NCBI GenBank assembly: GCA_945828095.1
Contig: CALZOZ010000006.1
Span: 1 to 50,751, forward strand
Origin: an uncultured Clostridia bacterium
GTDB taxonomy: Bacteria > Bacillota > Clostridia > Peptostreptococcales > Anaerovoracaceae
Direction: 5' to 3'
DNA length: 50,751 nt
Each line of letters begins with the position of its first letter. Position 1 is the first letter of the stretch. Positions 43,815 through 50,751 of this stretch are shown piece after piece. Made by a program: the position numbers and the translations under genes. Under the pieces are notes generated by a model. The model was not told the DNA's origin, ran no database searches, and saw only the letters and a list, made by a program, of their open reading frames with translations.

Positions 43815-44540
43815 TCAGTTAAGTGCGTATTTCTCCTTCAGCAATTTAACCGTTATCCTGTAAAACACCACCGTAAGCACCACATCAAAAATCATGCATA
43901 CCGCCGGCACCCAAAGGTCTGCCTGCTCTGCCCCAAGCAGCTCCAGCAAATTGTCCATACTGCCAAGTGCCACATGTATTACCCCTGCAATAAGGAAAGT
44001 GATTAGCTTTGCACCTTCCTTTCTGCGCACTTCCGGGAGTGAGTTGTATATCACGACAACTGCGAGTATATATGCGCTCTGCCGGTATATGGATGAAACA
44101 AAAGCCAGGAATGTTAACGGCAGCAATGATTCCAGAGAAAAATCTCCCCAATCTATATCAGCGATATCCAGCATAAGATTAAAAATGCTCCCGGCCAGCG
44201 TACCCATATTCATCATTATAACAAGGCACAATACAGTCACAACATTAGCCATAAGAAGTGCCGTGCCGGCTGTGAAAATTCTGCTCACCGCCATTTCCTC
44301 CACCGAAACGGGAATAGACTGGTAAAGCACCGCAGTTTCCCCGTAAAGGCTTGTATAATAGAGCTTCTTGTACATTTTTACAACAAATACCACCTGAACT
44401 ACTGCTAAAACAGGCACCAGAATAAGCAACGTTAATCCCAGACCGCAGAGAATAATTCCCATCGCCATAACGCACATGATACCTATCTCGTTTTCCACCA
44501 TCCCGAAGTTCAGCTTTATGCATTTATCAAGTCTGTTCAA
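43815..44540 (-). CDS. ABC transporter membrane component
   Basis: The 241-residue protein has about six predicted helices (near 20-40, 42-60, 90-115, 132-160, 175-200, 212-232). It starts with a TTG that overlaps the stop of the upstream gene (AGTTGA), with GGGGGAAG just before. Together with the next gene it likely forms the membrane channel for the ATPase at 45682-46452. Sequence family is not recognised beyond an ABC-2-like permease pattern. Confidence 0.7.
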   Translation of the reverse strand: MNRLDKCIKLNFGMVENEIGIMCVMAMGIILCGLGLTLLILVPVLAVVQVVFVVKMYKKLYYTSLYGETAVLYQSIPVSVEEMAVSRIFTAGTALLMANVVTVLCLVIMMNMGTLAGSIFNLMLDIADIDWGDFSLESLLPLTFLAFVSSIYRQSAYILAVVVIYNSLPEVRRKEGAKLITFLIAGVIHVALGSMDNLLELLGAEQADLWVPAVCMIFDVVLTVVFYRITVKLLKEKYALN

Positions 44541-45685
44541 CTGTCTCTTCCCCCTTTCAGCCGTATCAGCGCCTTACTTCCGTCGTAAATAACCACTGCG
44601 TAGCCATTTTCGCTGGCGTAGGCACCGTCAAAATCCATAGAGGTAATAGGCTCAAAATTCTCGTCTACAAACCCCCATTTGTACTTTGCCATTTCTCTTT
44701 CCGCCTCAGGTCCGGCGGGTTGAAAGTCCTCCAGCATTCGAGCATCCCTGTTTGTCTTCAGCTTCATTCGGCAGGCTGGCGCACTTCCGTCATCGAAGTC
44801 CATTGTACACAAAAGCTTCTCATGCCTGCGCACAATGCAGTTTTCTTCTCCCGCAGACAGCTTATCAAGATCGATATATGTGAGCACAATTCCGTCCCCT
44901 TTGATCATAATATTTCCGGTGATTCCTCTTATATATCCATCGTCATCGTAATCACCGTCTCTATAGACAACTCTGCCTTCCGTATCGATCACCGTTTTTT
45001 CTATGTTATCACTGAAAAATGATCTTCCATACAGCTGCTCTCTGGTATCATAGGTAATGTTCTTTTCCGCCTGAACCAGCATATATCTGCCAAATGATTC
45101 ATAATAGTTGAAAATCATACCGTCCAGAGCCACATTGAACTTATCGTCCAGTGCATAAAAGTAAACCGATGAAAAGCCATCATTATCCTTGAATTCTTCT
45201 GATTCGGTTCCGTCTATAATCCAGCAGTGCCCGAATTTTCCCGCTATTGTTTCCCCCGGAGCAGTGTGGAAAACTTCCTTTCCTGTGCGCAAATCTACAA
45301 TAGCGGTTTTATCTTCTGTAATCTCGTAATCTTCCGAAGCTTCCTTCACATGGTAATCCACCGGATTCCCCTCCGCATCCACCGGTTTGTATTCGCCGTC
45401 TTCGGCCTGACCATCACTGAACTCCTTGACTCCAAATACACCTCTTTCACCGTCAAGAACCACGATATCACTGTATTTGCCGAACGAAAAAACGATTTCG
45501 CCACCGCCTGCCAGAAGTTCCTGAGCCTTTTCATCGCTTGGATTCTGCCATGTCCCTGAAGATATCATCTGCATAATTTTTACTGATACTCCAATAATCA
45601 CCGTAAGGCACAGCACAGCTGCCAGAGTAATGACCACAAACCGGCTCTTCAGGATATTTAAACTGCCCCTCTCTTTTGTTTTCAT
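44537..45685 (-). CDS. Membrane-anchored WG-repeat-like extracytoplasmic protein
   Basis: The 382-residue protein has one N-terminal membrane helix (about 16-38), with the rest outside the membrane. The C-terminal segment KYKWGFVDENFEPITSMDFD followed by GAYASENGYAVV has the form of a WG repeat, and earlier stretches (IVVLDGERGVFGVKEF; TAIVDLRTGKEVFHT) look like further beta-propeller or WG-like units. Such a subunit is not part of the standard Ytr exporter. Its ATG overlaps the ATPase stop (ATGA) behind GGAGG, so translation is coupled. Possible sensor or substrate-capture subunit; function unknown. Confidence 0.75.
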   Translation of the reverse strand: MKTKERGSLNILKSRFVVITLAAVLCLTVIIGVSVKIMQMISSGTWQNPSDEKAQELLAGGGEIVFSFGKYSDIVVLDGERGVFGVKEFSDGQAEDGEYKPVDAEGNPVDYHVKEASEDYEITEDKTAIVDLRTGKEVFHTAPGETIAGKFGHCWIIDGTESEEFKDNDGFSSVYFYALDDKFNVALDGMIFNYYESFGRYMLVQAEKNITYDTREQLYGRSFFSDNIEKTVIDTEGRVVYRDGDYDDDGYIRGITGNIMIKGDGIVLTYIDLDKLSAGEENCIVRRHEKLLCTMDFDDGSAPACRMKLKTNRDARMLEDFQPAGPEAEREMAKYKWGFVDENFEPITSMDFDGAYASENGYAVVIYDGSKALIRLKGGRDS

Positions 45686-46452
45686 AACCTTCCTCCCGGA
45701 TGATCTGCTGCATCATCCCAATTTTCACCTCTGAAAATCTCCTTCAGGGCTTCCTCCAGACCGCCTCCGCACCTGGCCCTGAGCACATCGGTATCCTCAA
45801 AAGCCGCAACTTTGCCCTTTCTCAGCACAATGACCGAATCAAAAAGTCTTTCTATGTCGTGTATCAGATGAGTTACTATAAGCATGGTCCCCTTCGGATT
45901 GAAGTTATCCAGAATCAGATCCAGCACCCGGTCTCTGGCCTCAATATCAACGCCCCCGATAGGCTCGTCCAGCAGATACAGTCTCGCACTTCTAGACATT
46001 AACAGGGAAATCTGCAGTTTATCTATAACCCCTTTTGACATCTCCCTGGGCATGCTCTTCTCTCTTATGTCGAACATCCCTAAAAGTTCTCTGCATTTTT
46101 CCTCATCGAAATCGTCAAAGAATGTGCTGTAAAGTTTTATCATCTTCGATACTTCCATATCCTCAGGCAGTCCGTCCTTATCAGGCAGATATGCTACACG
46201 AGCCTTGGTCTCTGCTCCCGGCTTAAATCCGCCAATGGTCACGCTGCCCTGATAATCCGCATAGAAGCCTGCCATTATCTTAAGGAGTGTAGTCTTGCCG
46301 CTGCCATTGGGGCCGGTAAGTCCTATGATTCTCCCTTCAGGAATGGTAAGGCTGACATCGTCCAGAGCGCAGACACTGTCAAAAACCTTGCTTACTCCTT
46401 TTATCTCCGCTACGGGAGGGTTCTCTATCAGCTTCAGTTTTCTCTCTTCCAT
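45682..46452 (-). CDS. ABC transporter ATP-binding protein (YtrB-like)
   Basis: The 256-residue ATPase has Walker A GPNGSGKTT, Q-loop AYLPDKDG, Walker B LYLLDEPIGGVD and H-loop IVTHLI. The signature is SKGVIDKLQ rather than LSGGQ, as seen in YtrB-type exporters. I place the start at the ATG at 46452, one base after the GntR stop (TAA-A-ATG) and 9 bases after AAAGGG, not at the TTG at 46461. It lies between the GntR regulator and the membrane subunits, in the usual order of a YtrA-controlled exporter operon. Confidence 0.9.
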   Translation of the reverse strand: MEERKLKLIENPPVAEIKGVSKVFDSVCALDDVSLTIPEGRIIGLTGPNGSGKTTLLKIMAGFYADYQGSVTIGGFKPGAETKARVAYLPDKDGLPEDMEVSKMIKLYSTFFDDFDEEKCRELLGMFDIREKSMPREMSKGVIDKLQISLLMSRSARLYLLDEPIGGVDIEARDRVLDLILDNFNPKGTMLIVTHLIHDIERLFDSVIVLRKGKVAAFEDTDVLRARCGGGLEEALKEIFRGENWDDAADHPGGRL

Positions 46453-46453
46453 T

Positions 46454-46855
46454 TTAACCAACCCTTTCCGGTGCCTCAGCCTCTGCTGTCATTTCTTTAC
46501 GGCACCTTTCACGAAAAAAATCCATCATTTCATCGTCCCTGAAACCAAGAGCGGCCATTTCCTTGCGGAAGTTATCCGTAGTCTTCGCCGCCATCTCATG
46601 TTTCAGCTGGTCTATCAGATTTTTGTCAGCAGTTACAAATCTCCCGGAAGTTCTTTCCGATACCAGAAGTCCCTCTCGTTCAAGTTCGTTAAGTGCCCGC
46701 TGCATGGTGTTCGGATTGACCTCAAAATCCCGTGCCAGTTCCCTGACTGACGGCACTCTTGACGACGGTGCAAGCTCCCCTGCGGCGATGGCCTCTTTTA
46801 CGCTGTTCATTATCTGAACGTAAATGGGCATATTTTCACTCAGCTTTTTATCCAT
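46454..46855 (-). CDS. GntR-family regulator, YtrA subfamily
   Basis: The 133-residue protein has a winged helix (about 10-75: MPIYVQIMNSVKEAIAAGEL, then RVPSVRELARDFEVNPNTM and RALNELEREGLLVSERTSGR) and a short C-terminal dimer helix pair, without a ligand domain, as in YtrA. Members repress an ABC exporter operon in which they are the first gene and respond to cell-envelope stress in Bacillus. A perfect inverted repeat sits over the -10 box of its promoter, fitting autorepression. Confidence 0.92.
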   Translation of the reverse strand: MDKKLSENMPIYVQIMNSVKEAIAAGELAPSSRVPSVRELARDFEVNPNTMQRALNELEREGLLVSERTSGRFVTADKNLIDQLKHEMAAKTTDNFRKEMAALGFRDDEMMDFFRERCRKEMTAEAEAPERVG

Positions 46856-46886
46856 GCTCTCTCACCTCCTAATTTCCCTGTGTTGT

Positions 46887-46932
46887 TGTATTATTTAATT
46901 AGTACAATAATACATTTTGAGATGTTTGTCAA
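46887..46932 (-). promoter_or_regulatory. Promoter and operator of the GntR/ABC operon
   Basis: The -35 TTGACA (complement at 46927-46932) and -10 TATTGT (46904-46909) have a 17-base spacer. A perfect 9-base inverted repeat TGTATTATT (46887-46895) with AATAATACA (46906-46914), separated by 10 bases, covers the -10 box and start point, as expected for a YtrA-type operator. Confidence 0.75.
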
Positions 46933-46947
46933 TAGGTTCTCAGACAG

Positions 46948-46969
46948 AAAAAAAGCCGCTACTGCGGCC
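46948..46969 (-). terminator. Terminator of the DUF2812 gene
   Basis: On the minus strand GCCGC-AGTA-GCGGC is followed by TTTTTTTC, a compact strong terminator between the PadR/DUF2812 pair and the GntR promoter. Confidence 0.85.
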
Positions 46970-46997
46970 GTTGTAATTTAGAGTGTTATTATGATAG

Positions 46998-47882
46998 CTA
47001 CATTATAAACCTTGACGCCTTTAACACGATCAAAGCAAGGATTATTAAAGCAACACACATAACACCTGAACAAATCATGTTTGATTTCTTTGAGAATCCC
47101 TTCAGCTTAAGATAACTACCAAATAAATTTGTGATTATAACTACCATTATGAGTATAACAAGATATATGAGGACATAAGCGATACTACTTAACCCATACG
47201 AAATATCATCACCTAGAAGGTATACTCCTGCCAGAATAAATAATCCTATGCACAACCCGTCTTGCATCCTGCGATGCCATCTTGCACTCACACATTTTCC
47301 TCCTTCTCTTATTGATCCTTCCGATAACTTGAGCCATATCCGGTAGCTTATCAGGACTGCTGCCGACACGAAAGCTGCATACATGGTTATGATAACAGCC
47401 CAAAGCGTTCCATATTCGTCTTGTGTATTGCCGGTGTATAACCCGGCCATATTCTGCAGTGCAAGAAAGAGCATACCTACCAAAGCTATCGTCCAGCATG
47501 GTATGAAGGTTTTTTTCATTGCACGTCGAATACTGCTTAGTCTTACCATCTCGTCTGTCTCCAGATTTTTCTCCACATTATCGGTAGAAAAAATCTCCAT
47601 TTGCTTCCACTCTGCCTCTTTTTCCCATCCATCATCATTGCACAGTTTTCTGAGAAGATGCTGTCCGTCCGTAGGGTAAGGATTGTATTCTGATGTGTCT
47701 TTAGAAAAAACAACTGCGTATTTTTTCTTTTTAGGGGCTGCCCTCACATATTTCCAAAAGAATACACCGGTGCTTTCAATCTTCCAGCCTTTGGCCGCCA
47801 TCTTTCCCAACCTGTTTTCCACACTCTCATAATCAAACATTGCAAAAAGCGACAATTGATATCTTGTATCAGAAATACCCAT
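46998..47882 (-). CDS. DUF2812-domain membrane protein
   Basis: The 294-residue protein has an N-terminal cytoplasmic domain of DUF2812 type (about 5-115: LFAMFDYESVENRLGKMAAKGWK and YAVVFSKDTSEYNPYPTDG) and about five membrane helices (near 128-150, 160-182, 208-226, 229-255, 266-288). Such proteins are typically encoded next to PadR regulators; their function is not established. The ATG follows directly on the PadR stop (TAAATG), so the two are coupled. Confidence 0.85.
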   Translation of the reverse strand: MGISDTRYQLSLFAMFDYESVENRLGKMAAKGWKIESTGVFFWKYVRAAPKKKKYAVVFSKDTSEYNPYPTDGQHLLRKLCNDDGWEKEAEWKQMEIFSTDNVEKNLETDEMVRLSSIRRAMKKTFIPCWTIALVGMLFLALQNMAGLYTGNTQDEYGTLWAVIITMYAAFVSAAVLISYRIWLKLSEGSIREGGKCVSARWHRRMQDGLCIGLFILAGVYLLGDDISYGLSSIAYVLIYLVILIMVVIITNLFGSYLKLKGFSKKSNMICSGVMCVALIILALIVLKASRFIM

Positions 47883-48206
47883 TTATAACCTCCTATCTGA
47901 TCGACTGTACATATTAAAGTCCTCTATTTGCTGCTGTAGTCGCCTACAGTCATTTGCAAGAATGTTCCTGCCTTTCTCCGTTAAAATGTAACTCTTCTTT
48001 CGTCCATCCACCTTTGTTTCACGTATTATGTCCTCGTTTGTAAACTGCTCTATCAGATTGTACAATGTTCCGGATCCGATTCTGACTCTGCCTTTGGTGA
48101 TTTCATTGGTTTTTTTCATTACATCTGTTCCGCAGCATTCCTCGTAAAAGCAAAGCAATGCATAAAACATCTGTTCCGTTAAAGTCTGTAATTTTTCTCT
48201 AGCCAT
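47883..48206 (-). CDS. PadR-family transcriptional regulator
   Basis: The 107-residue protein has a winged helix (about 5-80: MFYALLCFYEECCGTDVM, GTLYNLIEQFTNEDIIRET and GRKKSYILTEKGR) and a C-terminal helix. PadR proteins repress adjacent membrane-protein or exporter operons and often themselves. Two TCGAATATCGA sites flank the -10 box upstream, supporting autoregulation. The target is probably the coupled DUF2812 gene. Confidence 0.92.
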   Translation of the reverse strand: MAREKLQTLTEQMFYALLCFYEECCGTDVMKKTNEITKGRVRIGSGTLYNLIEQFTNEDIIRETKVDGRKKSYILTEKGRNILANDCRRLQQQIEDFNMYSRSDRRL

Positions 48207-48218
48207 ACTGCTCCTTTG

Positions 48219-48272
48219 TCGAATATCGATATTTCTTTGCTTCCATTATATCTCGAATATCGACATTGTCAA
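48219..48272 (-). promoter_or_regulatory. PadR promoter with two operator copies
   Basis: The -35 TTGACA (complement at 48267-48272) and -10 TATAAT (48245-48250) have a 16-base spacer. The palindrome-type element TCGAATATCGA occurs twice, at 48253-48263 (inside the spacer) and 48219-48229 (leader), 34 bases apart, about three helix turns. Confidence 0.8.
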
Positions 48273-48378
48273 CTGTTTTTTAAATCTTTTCACTTTCTTC
48301 ACAGTCTTATATTTTTTAATTTTACGGTCATAATAACATTTATAGCATTTGTCAATATGTTTTCAGGAGGAAAATAAA

Positions 48379-49854
48379 ATGAACGATTCTCAAAAGCAGC
48401 TGGGTCCTCTCAGTTTGATTGCCGTCATAATCGGCTCCACCATCGGAAGCGGCATTTTCACCATCACCGCCGACATGGCTGCTGCGGGAGCTCACACCGG
48501 AGCAATTCTAATAGGCTGGCTCATCTGCGGCATAGGCATGCTGGGCCTGATGATGTGTTACTTTGGGCTCAACAAAGTGCGCCCGGACCTTACTAACGGT
48601 GTATACAGCTATGCCGGTGAAGGTTTTGGCGAATACATCGGATTTACTTCTGCATGGGGATATTGGGTAAGTGCCCTCCTATGCAATGTCTCATACCTGA
48701 CCCTGTTATTCGGAGCAATAGGATATTTCATTCCGGCCTTTGGCACAGGCAACAATCTGCCGTCCATTGTTCTTGCCTCCATATTCTTGTGGCTCGTCAA
48801 CTATCTGGTCCTTCGTGGAATGCAGGAAGCTGCAATTATCAACATTGTCACCACCATAGCAAAACTGGTTCCCCTGCTGGTCTTTGTGGTGGCAGTAATC
48901 TTCGTCGGTGCTTTTGATCCGGCAATATTTATGAACAACTTCTGGGGAGACGGAACCATGTCTCTGGGCGACCAGGTGAAAGCTACTACCTCTGCCACTG
49001 TATGGTCCTTTATAGGTATCGAAGGCGCTGTTGTACTTTCAGGACGTGCACGCCGCGCCAGCGATGTGGGAAAAGCTTCAATCACCGCCTTTGTAGGTAT
49101 CCTGGCTATTTACGTAATGACTGCCGTCCTGAGCCTCGGTGTGATGACTACAGATGAAATGGCAGCACTTCCAACTCCGCAGATGGCAGGGATTCTGGAA
49201 TATGCCGTAGGCCCTTGGGGTGCTGCTCTGATAAACATCGGCGTTATCCTTTCCCTTGCAGGGGCTCTGCTGGGCTGGACCATTCTGGCAGCAGACTGTC
49301 CTTACTCGGCAGCACAGCAAGGAGGCTTCATGGAGGCATTCGGACGGGCAAACCGTCATGGCTCCCCGGCCTTCTCCCTGTACCTGACCAACGGACTGAT
49401 TCAGCTGTTTCTGATCATATGCTATTTCAGTGCTTCAACCTATCAGGCATTTTACGCACTGAGCACATCCATGATTATGATTCCTTATCTGCTCAGCGCC
49501 GCATACTATCTCAAGCTGTCCCTTAGAGGCGACGGTTTCGAAAGACTTGGCAGCGGATCTATTGCAATAGAAAGCAGCACTGAGGCTCCGGGAGGGTCCC
49601 GGGCTGTGGCTCTGGTGTTCGCTTTTATCGGCACCATTTACGGTTTCTGGATGCTCTACTCGGGAGGTCTTGATTACGTGCTTATCACCACTGTTCTGTA
49701 TGCTCCGGGTCTGCTGGTGTTCATACGCGGCAGGCAGGAAAAGAATCTGCCGATTTTTACTCGTACAACAGAAAAAGCTGCTGCTGCGTTAATTCTCATT
49801 TTGGCAGTCATCTCAATTTATATGATGGCAACGGGAAAGCTGAATCCGTTTTAA
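48379..49854 (+). CDS. APC-superfamily amino acid permease/antiporter
   Basis: The 491-residue transporter has 12 or more predicted helices and the APC signature IIGSTIGSGIFTI in TM1. Content and length suggest a basic amino acid/polyamine antiporter of the ArcD/AdiC type, but the substrate is unproven. The start at 48379 follows AGGAGG by about 8 bases; the longer frame (48349) lacks a ribosome site. It is a single gene, with no convincing promoter read upstream and a terminator beyond 49931. Confidence 0.88.
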   Translation: MNDSQKQLGPLSLIAVIIGSTIGSGIFTITADMAAAGAHTGAILIGWLICGIGMLGLMMCYFGLNKVRPDLTNGVYSYAGEGFGEYIGFTSAWGYWVSALLCNVSYLTLLFGAIGYFIPAFGTGNNLPSIVLASIFLWLVNYLVLRGMQEAAIINIVTTIAKLVPLLVFVVAVIFVGAFDPAIFMNNFWGDGTMSLGDQVKATTSATVWSFIGIEGAVVLSGRARRASDVGKASITAFVGILAIYVMTAVLSLGVMTTDEMAALPTPQMAGILEYAVGPWGAALINIGVILSLAGALLGWTILAADCPYSAAQQGGFMEAFGRANRHGSPAFSLYLTNGLIQLFLIICYFSASTYQAFYALSTSMIMIPYLLSAAYYLKLSLRGDGFERLGSGSIAIESSTEAPGGSRAVALVFAFIGTIYGFWMLYSGGLDYVLITTVLYAPGLLVFIRGRQEKNLPIFTRTTEKAAAALILILAVISIYMMATGKLNPF

Positions 49855-50070
49855 GGCATAATAAAAGAGGGGTACCCAAAGTTAATTGGGTCTCAGTTAA
49901 ATGGGGGGCACTCGCTAGGGTCTGTAAATAAGCAGAGAATTATTTCACTTTTTCTCTGCTTTTTTAATGCTTCAAAAACATTTTTAAAACAAAATGAGAG
50001 ACAATTTCTTGCCTCCCACATGTCTTTCCCTTACAATAATCCTGCAACAGATTTTAGGGAAAGGACTCAT
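49855..50070. other. Non-coding stretch between the permease and the ISL3 fragment
   Basis: No gene is present. A perfect 6-base hairpin ACCCAA-AGTTAA-TTGGGT follows the permease stop, then GGGTCTGTAAATAAG, which could be the start of an ISL3-type terminal repeat, and a strong terminator at 49931. No duplicated target site could be identified. Confidence 0.4.
49931..49965 (+). terminator. Terminator downstream of the permease gene
   Basis: AGCAGAGAA and TTCTCTGCT form a perfect 9-bp stem with a 13-base loop, followed by TTTTTAA. It could belong to the permease gene or to the left end of the IS remnant. Confidence 0.85.
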
Positions 50071-50223
50071 ATGAATAATATCATAAATCTTCTTAACTTA
50101 GAAAATAAAAACATCGAAATATCAAAAATAGAACGCGATTACAACGCTAAAATCAAGTATATCCATGTTTGTACCAAAACTTCGGCTCGTTTCTGCCCCA
50201 TCTGCAATATGCGTATGCATTGA
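50071..50223 (+). pseudogene. Truncated ISL3-family transposase (N-terminal fragment)
   Basis: About 50 residues begin MNNIINLLNLENKNIEIS, with a zinc-ribbon half-site FCPICNMRMH. This is the start of an ISL3 transposase, whose full length is about 400 aa. The frame stops directly after RMH, where intact members continue SKG. GGGAAAGGA precedes the start codon. No further transposase sequence was found before the secreted-protein gene, so it is a relic; the end of the element is not clear. Confidence 0.8.
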
Positions 50224-50279
50224 AAAGCCGGGCTCTAACAATATTCACCTTTCATATCATTATACTCTTTTATGGTATT

Positions 50280-50702
50280 TTAGTAGGTTGCACTTTTAGA
50301 ACTGATTGTAACTGTTTCTAAAAGCTTTGTTCCGTTATAAACCTTCAAAGAGGCTTCAGCGTGATAGGCCCCACGGGTCGTCAGCTTTTTTGTATTCTGA
50401 ATTCTGAAATAGCCGTAATTTGGCGTCAGTGTTTCTGTTTTCGTCTGAACTACTGTACCTTTACTATTGACCAATTTTAGTGTCGAAACCACCTTTGTAA
50501 TAGTTTTCCCGGGTTGTGAAGCTAGTTCAGCGTAGTATGTTGCAGTGCCACTTTTTATTGTTGTTACAGAAGAGACGCTACTAACAGCTACATAAGCAGG
50601 AATTACCGGCTCTAGAGGATTATAGATTTGCTCTTGTGTAGCAAAACACATGCTAGAACTTAAAGCCATCACCATAATTACAAGTAATATCTTTCTTTTC
50701 AA
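50280..50702 (-). CDS. Small secreted protein of unknown family
   Basis: This 140-residue protein has a signal peptide (MKRKILLVIMVMALSSSMCF, cleavage likely after CFA at about 22). A Ser/Thr/Val-rich mature part follows with a beta-strand pattern (TATYYAELASQPGKTITKVV, LKVYNGTKLLETVTISSKSA) but no catalytic motif. The start is a TTG with AGGAGG 7 bases upstream. It sits beside an IS remnant at the window edge; its regulation and partners are outside the view. Confidence 0.75.
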   Translation of the reverse strand: MKRKILLVIMVMALSSSMCFATQEQIYNPLEPVIPAYVAVSSVSSVTTIKSGTATYYAELASQPGKTITKVVSTLKLVNSKGTVVQTKTETLTPNYGYFRIQNTKKLTTRGAYHAEASLKVYNGTKLLETVTISSKSATY

Positions 50703-50751
50703 AATTGTACCTCCTGTTTTTACCCCTTTTGTTTAGTAAACCATCATATTC

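Noticed and set aside
1-50751. CRISPR array, prophage or integrative element
   Set aside because: No regularly spaced repeats, integrase, phage structural genes or attachment-site duplications were seen. The only mobile DNA is the ISL3 fragment near the right end.

Overview
ORGANISM. The window comes from a low-to-medium GC anaerobic Firmicute, most likely class Clostridia. I infer an Anaerovoracaceae / Clostridiales family XIII-like genome, but sequence reading alone does not fix the family. Supporting signs are a sporulation-type sigma-H gene, a CarD/YacL/IspDF/CysE/CysS/Mini-III block, Bacillus/Clostridium-style TTGACA/TATAAT promoters, strong AGGAGG ribosome sites with some TTG and GTG starts, an ornithine-racemase-type enzyme and an ISL3 transposase remnant. 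Most genes lie on the minus strand.

LAYOUT. (1) 1-11 kb, minus strand: a core housekeeping block read carD - yacL - ispDF - proS - ppiB - cysE - cysS - mrnC, then a structured-RNA locus on the opposite strand, then thyA - dfrA - rlmB - sigH and a tRNA-Thr. This is the Bacillus yacL-to-sigH neighbourhood, with proS and ppiB where gltX would be and thyA-dfrA plus an RNA gene inserted. (2) 11-15 kb: an OmpR-type two-component system, radA behind a probable LexA box, and a GntR/FCD regulator. (3) 15.7-20.7 kb: an operon hypB - large Fe-S/FAD oxidoreductase - hypA - nine-helix membrane protein. Its promoter carries a perfect FadR-type operator that probably binds the adjacent GntR/FCD protein. No hydrogenase gene is present. 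(4) 20.7-25.3 kb: an EF-G-like GTPase with a substituted catalytic His, an EamA transporter and asnS. (5) 25.3-29 kb: a divergent pair made of a solute-binding lipoprotein fused to a 5'-nucleotidase C-terminal-like domain and an unclassified 501-residue HTH regulator, with shared operator-like half-sites. (6) 29-34.4 kb: orr - greA - lysS, deoD, and an AAA/DUF4143 ATPase. (7) 34.6-43 kb: ansA on plus, converging on prfB (programmed frameshift) - tex - HAD phosphatase - addB. (8) 43-50.7 kb: a YtrA/GntR-controlled ABC system with a membrane-anchored WG-repeat-like subunit, a PadR/DUF2812 pair, an APC amino-acid permease, an ISL3 transposase fragment and a small secreted protein.

BEST CANDIDATES FOR SOMETHING NEW: the FadR-box-controlled orphan HypAB/oxidoreductase/membrane-protein operon; the lipoprotein-HTH divergent pair; the roughly 220-nt structured RNA at 2.9-3.1 kb, with a two-part closing stem, three internal hairpins and a possible pseudoknot; and a cluster of perfect long inverted repeats inside addB (37,997-38,150). 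All family names come from reading motifs; no database search was run.
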